Positions 57,236-64,000 of a stretch of DNA of 64,000 nucleotides are shown one piece after another; the first letter of the stretch is position 1; every line of letters starts with the position of its first letter. Source of the stretch: Kryptolebias marmoratus (taxonomy: Eukaryota > Chordata > Actinopteri > Cyprinodontiformes > Rivulidae); assembly GCF_001649575.2 (NCBI RefSeq), contig NC_051433.1, positions 25,725,716 through 25,789,715 on the forward strand. Reading direction: 5' to 3'. Under the pieces are notes generated by a model. It was given only the letters and a program-made list of their open reading frames with translations. It was not told where the DNA came from and ran no database searches. The position numbers and the translations under genes are program-made.

Positions 57236-58432
57236 GTCTAAAAAGGTTTGCTCAAGGGTGATGGAAAGGAGGCTTGAACCAATTGTCAGATCACAAATTC
57301 AGGAGGAGCAGTCTGGCTTTTGTCCAGGTTGTGGAACAGTGGACAAGATCTTTACCCTTGCAGAGTTGCTAAGGGGTCATGGGAGTTTGACTCTCCAATG
57401 TACATGTGATTTGTAGATTTGGGGAAGGCTTATGCTCATGTTCCCTAAGGCCTTTTGTGGGGGTTGCTGCAGGAGTATGGGGTGTTGGGACTTTCCAGAA
57501 TATAGTTTCTAATGTAATCCTGCATAATCAAAGCAAGACCAGTGTTTGTATCCTTGGTACAAAGTTAAACTGGTTCCTAGCATGAGTTGGATACTGCAAT
57601 AGTTGGCACTGGTTTCCAATCCCGTTTGTAGTGTTCATGGACAGGATCTCAAGGTGTAGATGTGGAGAGGAGGGTGTCTGGTTTGGGTACCTCAGGGTCT
57701 CATTTCTGCTTTTTGAAGATGATGTGGTTCTGTTGGCATCTTCAAGCCATGACTATCTGCATGCACTGACCCAAGTGTAAAGGGACTGGGATCAGAATCA
57801 GCTCCTCTAAGTCCGAACTGAAAAAAGGTGGAATGCTCCCTTTGGGTCAGGGATGAGTCTCTTTCCTCAAGCGGAGGAGATCAAGTAGCTCAGACTGTTG
57901 TTCACGCATGATAGTAGGATGGAGCGGGAGATGGATCCACAGATCAGGGCCTCATTGACAGTAATGAGGGGGTTGCTCCAGGCTGTCGTGGTGAATGAAG
58001 AACTGAACCAAAAAGCAAAGCCATCAATTTACTAGTATGTCTACGTTCTAAACCTCACCTATAGTCATGATCATGACCAAAAATAAAAAAAAGTCCAGAT
58101 ACAAGGGACTGAAATTACCTTCCTCTGTAGGGTGGTTGGGCTCAGCCTTACAGATAAGTTAAGGAGCTTGGAGTAGAGCCACTGCGCCTCTTCATCTAAA
58201 AGAGTCAGCTGATGTGGTTCGAGCATCTGATTAGGATGATTCCTGGGTGCCTACCTATTGAGGTTTTCCAGGCATGCCCCACTGGAATGAGACCCCCAGC
58301 AGAGCTAGAACTTGCATGTAGGGATTATGTATCCACTTACCAGGGAGAGGAATGTCTGGGTTTCCCTCCTGGACCGTTTGCCTCCACAAACCAACCACGG
58401 ATAAGTGGCAGAAAATGGATGGATAAAAGTGA
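57236..58432 (+). mobile_element. RTE/Rex3-like LINE, reverse transcriptase to 3' end, decayed
   Basis: Readable in pieces: MERRLEPIVRSQIQEEQSGF, CPGCGTVDKIFTLAELLRGS, a VDLGKAY segment, then near 57700 LLFEDDVVLLASS (the catalytic box, reading EDD for ADD). After further stops come EHLIRMIPGCLPIEVFQACP and TGMRPP, and a final RDYVSTYQGEECLG. The 3' end reads ccacggataagtggcagaaa atggatggataa. A short GATG tail of this kind is typical of Rex3/RTE elements. Many stops and frameshifts show it is dead. Confidence 0.8.
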
Positions 58433-58669
58433 CAACTGGAACATGTTTGGTTGTTTATTCGTGCAATTTCAGTATGTCCACTCCAATTCTTTTGTAACTG
58501 TCTGATGTAAAAATGTAAATTTATCTTAACTTTACATGTGTTGATGTGAAGAAATCAGGTAGCTATTGGTAGCTATGGTCATATACTATGATGACAAAAC
58601 CTTTTGATGTAAAAGGAAAAGTATTTTTTTTATTAGAGGCTGTTATGATTATACTTGTCAAAAGTATTG

Positions 58670-59056
58670 ACTGAGTTCAAATGGATCCTTGTGTTTGTCT
58701 ATGTCTCTTTCCTGTTCTCCTAAACCATCTTATCAAGGCAGATGGCCACTCATCTTTAGCCTGGTTCTAGTTCTGCTGGAAGTGTCTTCCTGTTAAAAGG
58801 GAGTTGTTCCTTTTCACTGCCACCAATGTGCTGCTTAGAATGGGAGACTGTGACAAAGTGAAGATTCAATAAAATCTGCTGGCTTCCTTAGATTGAAAAC
58901 TTTTATTAATTTGCATTTTATTTTATGTATGTAAATGTTTTTGTACAATGCCCTGAGATTACTTCTTTTATTTATGAATTGTCAATGTATTTTTGAATAA
59001 ATGGATGGATGGATGGATGGATGGATGGATGGATGGATGGATGGATGGATGGATGG
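58670..59056 (+). repeat. Fish L2/SINE-type 3' region ending in (ATGG)n
   Basis: Contains caaggcagatggccactcat, cctggttctagttctgctgg, cttcctgttaaaagggagtt and gttccttttcactgccacca, a very common fish LINE/SINE block. It continues to attgtcaatgtatttttgaa and a 56 bp (ATGG)n microsatellite (59001-59056). Confidence 0.75.
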
Positions 59057-59794
59057 AAGAAAAACATTAAATCAGACGCTAATGTATAGGGTGTATTATA
59101 GCTTTATTACATCTTTAAATAGCATCACATTTTTTAAATGGCTGTCAGGGATTTGTTTATTGCTTAGTACACTGGTTAGCAGAAACTTAACATGAAATAG
59201 CTACAGTATAAATAAATGTGGAGCCAGACAACATACTGAGAAGAAATAATTGTATTTCACATTCAGACAGCATTGTTTTGCAAAGAAATTGTAATAAATT
59301 CTTCATTTGATGTGACATATTGCTGGAGCCATATTTAATCCCAATTAAGTTCTGAGAATGTGCATCCGGTCAGCAAGTGGCCAAATGTTTTCTCTCCGGG
59401 GACATTTACAAATTACTCAAAACTCCTTGAAACTTTATACACAAGTGACTCTGAAAACATACAAGTTGCTGGATGGTTATTTCTACTCAAGCCTAAAATT
59501 TCAGGCATCGGACTCGCCTGTTTGGATTGTGAAAACTGTGTTGATTTCAAGCCAGGGTGTCTGATCCTCATAAATTGTAAGAAGAATTAATTTGGTATCA
59601 GTGGTCACTGAATTTGTAAAGCAGATTAGTAATACTGTAGTGTTACTTGTGGTTTTAATTGATGACACTGTCTCTGTTATTTTTACTCAACACACTCTGG
59701 TGCAGGCGAGATGGGAGTTAGCTACAAGCTTGATAATGGGTTTTGTTGATATCGTGTTGGGCTTACGAGCAAGGTTAACTCTAAATGTAAACAT

Positions 59795-59920
59795 CCATAT
59801 ATTTTCTTTACCCAATTCTCCTTTCTGGGTCGTGCGGAGCTGTGTGCCTATATCCAGCAGTCACTGTGCTAGAGGCAAAGTACATCCTGGACAGGTGGAA
59901 GGCCATCACAGGGCCTAAAC
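59795..59920 (+). repeat. Dispersed repeat family F, copy 3
   Basis: aacatccatatattttcttt acccaattc, gcggagctgtgtgcctatat, ccagcagtcactgtgctaga, acatcctggacaggtgg, catcacagggcc. Confidence 0.7.
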
Positions 59921-60134
59921 GTAAACATAATTATTGTGGTTTATGTGGTTTTTCTAGGTTATGTGCAAGTTTGATGTGTTGAGCACTGGGCATGTGAAGT
60001 TGTTCAAACATTTTTCATTGTTACTACTGAGAGTTAATTTTGGAGTTGTTATGTGGTGAGGCTATAATGGTATAAAGAAGCCTCTGACTGAAGACACTCT
60101 GTTGTTGTTTATTTGTTGTGTTAAATGTGAAGGT

Positions 60135-60493
60135 GAGTCTAAGCTCTTCCTTGCGGATCCTGCAGGCCAGTTGTATGTCTGTATACATGATGGTGACCCT
60201 CTTGGTGTGGATGGCGCACAGGTTGGTATCTTCGAACAGCCCCACCAGGTAAGCCTCGCTGGCTTCCTGCAGAGCCATGATGACTGGGCTCTGGAAGTGC
60301 ACGTGAGTCTTGAAGTCCTGGGTGATCTTTCAGACCAGGCGCTGGAAAGGCAGCTTCCGGATGGGCAGCTCGGTGGACTGTAGCAGTGAGGCTTCTTCAT
60401 TTCGCCAGTGGCTGGGGAACTGTTGTTTGTGGCTTTGGTGGTGAGCTGCGTCCTGGGAGTGGATTTATGAGTGATCTGCTTGGTTCTGGCCAT
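60135..60493 (-). pseudogene. Decayed histone H3 gene (H3.2-like)
   Basis: On the minus strand the start ATG at 60491-60493 gives MARTKQITHKSTPRTQL, then SPATGEMKKPHCY, corresponding to the H3 tail with changes at T3, A7-R8 and G13-K14. About 15 codons (the region after KKPHRYRP) are deleted, with a frame change near 60375. The core then reads STELPIRKLPFQRLV, a stop replacing an arginine, KITQDFKT, and [48 protein letters not shown] favours H3.2 over H3.3 (GALQEAS). The normal C-terminus is lost. Downstream, gaggct and agcctcaccac could be remains of the 3' stem-loop of replication-dependent histone mRNAs. It lacks introns, as such genes always do, so the route of arrival is unknown. Confidence 0.9.
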
Positions 60494-60679
60494 GCTGGGG
60501 TTCCTCAAGATTTTTCTGTAGATATGCGGGCTGTAGTTTAGGTATTATTTGAGCATTTGAGATATTAATCAGCTGCTCTTGGTTGTAAAAAGAATACATT
60601 GTTGTTATGGTTACGCATCATAACAAATGTCCAAACGTAGAAAGGTTTCAGTAAAAATGCTTCCAGCTGCACAGCATCC

Positions 60680-61066
60680 TGTCAGCATTTGGGGGTCTTT
60701 GGGTTTGTTTTTATATTAAGTTTATTGTTTCTTTAATTCTGTTATTTGGTTCCTGTGTTTAGTTTTTTATTTGATGTTTTGTTCCCTGTGCCTTTTGTGT
60801 TCCCTGTAATCATTCACCTTTCCTCTGCTCAGTACCTGTCAGCCTGTCTCAACCACCCACACCTGTCCCTCATTCCTTATCGGTCACCTGTGTCCACTTT
60901 CAAATCATCCTCGGCTTTTAAAACCTGGTCATCTCTTTCATTTCCCTGCTCATTCATTTTCACTCTCATGTGCTGTCCAGTTTTTCCTTGTGTCTTGTCC
61001 CTCATGTTCTTTGCAACCCTTGTTTTTGTTATTTAGTTCTGTTGCTTCCACGTCAGCCTTTTCGAG
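60680..61066 (+). mobile_element. Solo LTR family C, 3'-truncated copy
   Basis: Starts TGTCAGCATTTGG and shares with 22010-22505: ttgttccctgtgcc, cattcacctttcctctgctc, cagtacctgtcagcctgtct, cacctgtccctcattcctta and tccacgtcagcctttt. It lacks the 3' end, where family B begins. Confidence 0.65.
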
Positions 61067-61074
61067 ATCTGGTC

Positions 61075-61300
61075 ATAATTTCATTTAGATTATGTTAGTT
61101 CATATGTGTCTTGTTTAGTGTCTTATGTTTTAGATATGTTTAGTTTTATGATTTCCTTTAGATTATCCTAGCTCATATTTTAGATATTGTTGTGTGTTTT
61201 ATGACTCTGTATTTTTGTGTTTACGGGTTGTAAAGCACTTTGAATCACCTTGTTGCTGAAAAGTGATATATAAATAAATTTGACTTGACTTAACTTGACC
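61075..61300 (+). repeat. Short retroposon family B, copy 2
   Basis: catttagattatgttagttc, ttagattatcctagctcata, ggttgtaaagcactttgaat, caccttgttgctgaaaagtg, ataaataaatttgacttgac. Same 3' block as 18690-18745. Confidence 0.7.
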
Positions 61301-61654
61301 AGAGGAAATTATCATTTAAAAAAAAGTGATTTAAAAACAGAAATAAGAGAAATTTGAGGGGAAAAAAGAGGAATTAAAGGGAATGAATATAACAGAGTTG
61401 CTCCAACAGCCACCTTGAGCGATGCAATTCTAGAAGGTGTTAAAGTGAACATATAAAATGGATATATAAAATGAAACACCCTCTTGCACAGAAAAATGGC
61501 AGCACATATTTTTGCCTTGTTAACATGGACAGTACTGTCCTTGACTATTCTAGTCTACTTCTAGTTCACTGAGCAAAACCAGTGTTTCAGGTTTAGATTT
61601 TTTTTGGAAATGATTTTATAAATCTATGAAATTTGAGCGATCATATAATCAATT

Positions 61655-61720
61655 ATGATTACTAACACATACTCTGAGTGCTAATACATCACACGACATA
61701 TTAGCTTAAAATGCTACTTG
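61655..61720 (-). repeat. Family A, small fragment (copy 13)
   Basis: aacacatactctgagtgcta atacatcacacgacat matches the centre of reverse-oriented family A copies. Confidence 0.5.
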
Positions 61721-62799
61721 ATGTCCATAGTTACTACCAGAATGGCAGCAGAACATAAATATCCAAGGAAAGAAACTATAGTCAGCCAAGGAGATGTTGT
61801 AATTGTTATAATTATCGGAAACTGATCTTCAGAGAATGTGGTATTATGTTTACCTTTTTTTCTTGGGAAATACTACTCTATTGGGCTGTATATTTACACC
61901 AGGGCTTGTCACTGTCTCTAAATTAGACTGCTTTAATTCTTGTAAAGCAGGCTACCGAGGGTCAACATATACCCACTAACTGATAATATATTAATATTAG
62001 TAGTGTATTCTCTTGAATATTACACATTAGCATGCCAAGTATTTTATTTGTTTTATGGATAAAGTAAATATTCTAAATAATAATACATTACTGTTTAGGC
62101 TAGACAAAAGCTCAGTTATCCATGTCTAAATACAGAAGTAAATGCGATATAAGGCTTAACTATTTTCAGAATTATGAGGAAAAACAGTGCAGTTATGTAC
62201 TGGTCTGGTTAGAGTGATTCTGATGTTGTACCGCTGCTAACAGTTGACTGGACATGATTCATTACGGACTCATTACAGAATGTTCTTGTCCCTTGATTTT
62301 AAAACATGTTTTTATATACTGTGGATACTATATACTATATCTGTGTAAAAAAAAGGCTAGTCTAACTGTTTCTGGACTGATGATACAGTGTGCAGCACAC
62401 ACAGATGTTAACCCCCGTGGTTTTTAACTTATTTAATGCACTGACAGGTCCAGATTTGCAGTCTGGTCAAGTCGCCCACCATAAGTAAAATTATCCAACT
62501 TCCCCATCATTACTCAACACCTCCATACTGAACTTTACCTCCAATTCACACTGCATTTCTTTATATTTACCTTGGAAGTGAAAAGCTCAAATCTATCATT
62601 GTACCTGATTTTTGCTTTGCTATTTCTACAAATAATCATCAGTAGTTATTTATTTTATTAAACTTCAAAAAGTAATGAGTTGCTAATTTTTTTCTTAGTG
62701 ATTTGTCTGTTGTAATATATTCCGAAAAATCATTATTGTTTTAGCTCATAAAAAAAGCACTTTTAAAAACCCCAGGAAATCACAGACGAATGAAGCTCA

Positions 62800-62990
62800 G
62801 GGTTTATTTTCTTTTCAGGGGATCTTTTTGTTTGAATTTTCATGCTTTTAACACAATTTCTACATCATTAAGTGATTGTTTGAGGCTTAATGTAACTCAA
62901 ACTCATCAGTTTTTTGGTAGAAATTACATTAGAAAACAGCAAATATTTCTTTTCGGCATCGGGTAATAATTAACTCAACTTTTTTGTTAG
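62800..62990 (+). repeat. Repeat family E, right part only (copy 4)
   Basis: tttttgtttgaattttcatg, cttttaacacaatttctaca, tcattaagtgattgtttgag and gcttaatgtaactcaaactc match 36553-36740. Confidence 0.65.
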
Positions 62991-63303
62991 CATTAATTCA
63001 GGTGATAACAAAATAGACATAGATTCATAAATAAATATCCTTGTTCTGTTTTGAATAAAATAACCAGATTCAGTTCATGTCCTTTTGGACTGAAGTGTAA
63101 ATGTGTAAATAAATCCAAGGCATTTCTTAGGTGCTTTGCAGAAGAAGATGTGGTTTAATTTGTTTCTCTGATCTTCTTGTCACATCCTCACATCTTACTT
63201 AAGTGCTCAACGATTAACTAATTTTTAAGTTTGTCATTTGGCCTAATATATCTCAGAGATTTTCTTAAATGGCATTTAGTAAAATCAAATTTATGCTGCT
63301 AGG

Positions 63304-63522
63304 CCAGGGGTAGGCAACCCTGGTCCTGGAGAGCCACTATCCTGCATCTTTTACTTGTTTCCCTGCTCCAACACACCTGATTCAGTGGTTAAATTACCTC
63401 GGCATGTTCTGCAGAAGCCTGTTAATGACACTCTGATTCAAATCAGGTGTGTTGAAGCAGAGAAACAAGTCAAACATGCAGGATAGTGGCTTTCCAGGAC
63501 CAGGGTTGCCTCCCTACCTAGG
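63304..63522. mobile_element. Fold-back MITE
   Basis: Left arm caggggtaggcaaccctggt, cctggagagccactatcctg, catcttttacttgtttccct, gctccaacacacctgatt. Its reverse complement forms the right arm (aaatcaggtgtgttgaagca ... gcaggatagtggctttccag, gaccagggttgcct). Arms are about 80 bp. ctaggc occurs on both sides and may be the remains of a target duplication. This is a common fish hAT-type MITE pattern. Confidence 0.8.
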
Positions 63523-64000
63523 CAGAATAATATATGTCAAAAATACATTTCTGTTAAAGGGCTCTCTCAACTTCCAACTTAAAATCTTTCACTCACTATA
63601 CCTTCCCTTCACTCTGTATGTGCTATTTGCAGCATCTAAACAATAAAAGAGAGTGATAATGCACACTATATGGTTACATTGGTAGAAAGCCTTTGACACC
63701 ACTCAGGAAAACCATCTGAAACATCTTCAGTCATTTTGGGTGAGGCATTCTGTATGCTTATTATTTGAGGCTCCAGTAGTGGAGTCCATCCACTACTTCA
63801 AATATTTCAAAAAAATGTAGACTTTCTGCTGCATTTGCACCTCTCGCTTGCACACAAAATATTTTTTTTTGGAAAGAAAAACTCATATTTTTTAAAACGC
63901 TTCACAAAGTGGAGATTTTTTGAAAATTTTTAAGTGAAACTGTGTGAACAGGAAATACAGAGCTTTTCAAAAACTATAACATAGCAGCTTTTTTTTAAAC

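Larger units (their letters stand above)
25445..64000 (+). other. Following contactin intron (at least 38.5 kb, runs out of the window)
   Basis: Opens with GTAAGA. The next expected peptide (the W-containing C strand and Y-x-C of the second Ig domain) was not found in any plus-strand frame that I read, so the next exon probably lies beyond 64000. The interval is filled with repeats. Confidence 0.65.

Noticed and set aside
60102..60383. Plus-strand 93 aa open frame
   Set aside because: It is the antisense of the histone H3 pseudogene; the H3 similarity is on the minus strand.
1..64000. CRISPR arrays, tRNA, rRNA, operons or bacterial signals
   Set aside because: No regularly spaced direct repeats with unique spacers, no cloverleaf or rRNA core sequence was seen; the DNA is clearly vertebrate intronic.

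Overview
This window looks like intron-dominated vertebrate DNA from a teleost fish, probably a percomorph such as a killifish, livebearer or cichlid relative. It is AT-rich, with long introns and a dense, layered load of fish-type transposable elements: RTE/Rex3-like and R4/Dong-like LINEs, Tc1/mariner, several hAT elements, a Kolobok-like element and TG..CA solo LTRs. There are also long GATA, AT, ATT and GGAT microsatellites. Species and clade are inferred from repeat types; no database was searched.

Host gene: two plus-strand exons (1267-1442 and 25349-25444) with consensus splice sites belong to one contactin-family neural cell adhesion gene, best matched to contactin-4. They encode the second half of one Ig domain and the linker plus start of the next. 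Their phases fit (phase 1 to phase 1), so the 23.9 kb between them is one intron. The remaining 38.5 kb is the next intron; no further contactin exon was seen.

Intron layout: 0-5 kb holds an RTE LINE fragment, the first exon and an R4-type LINE remnant (minus). 5-19 kb holds a TA-flanked MITE, an inverted-repeat pair, a second R4-type LINE with a nested insertion, a 240 bp GATA array, a Ty3/gypsy pol relic split by a solo LTR, and a Kolobok-like element with a THAP-like segment. 20-25 kb holds a solo LTR with perfect 5 bp target duplication, a satellite of about 125 bp units with nuclear-receptor-like DR1 motifs, and a 144-codon minus-strand ORF of unknown identity. 28-33 kb holds two Tc1/mariner relics, one carrying a nested solo LTR. 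35-41 kb holds a 904 bp hAT-like element with a CGGBP1-like zinc finger and an internal hairpin, then a LINE ORF1 esterase split by a hAT that is itself split by a solo LTR.

The most unusual object is at 42.7-48.2 kb: a 5.56 kb hAT-type element with a perfect 8 bp target duplication. It encloses a minus-strand, apparently multi-exon gene relic with a promoter-like GC-rich start and a polyadenylation signal, and no recognisable transposase. 48-64 kb holds a deleted Tc1 copy, another hAT with a perfect 8 bp duplication, an ATT/AAT palindrome, an RTE LINE copy, a decayed histone H3 gene and a fold-back MITE. One unnamed repeat family (called A here) recurs at least a dozen times. Nothing in the window looks prokaryotic.
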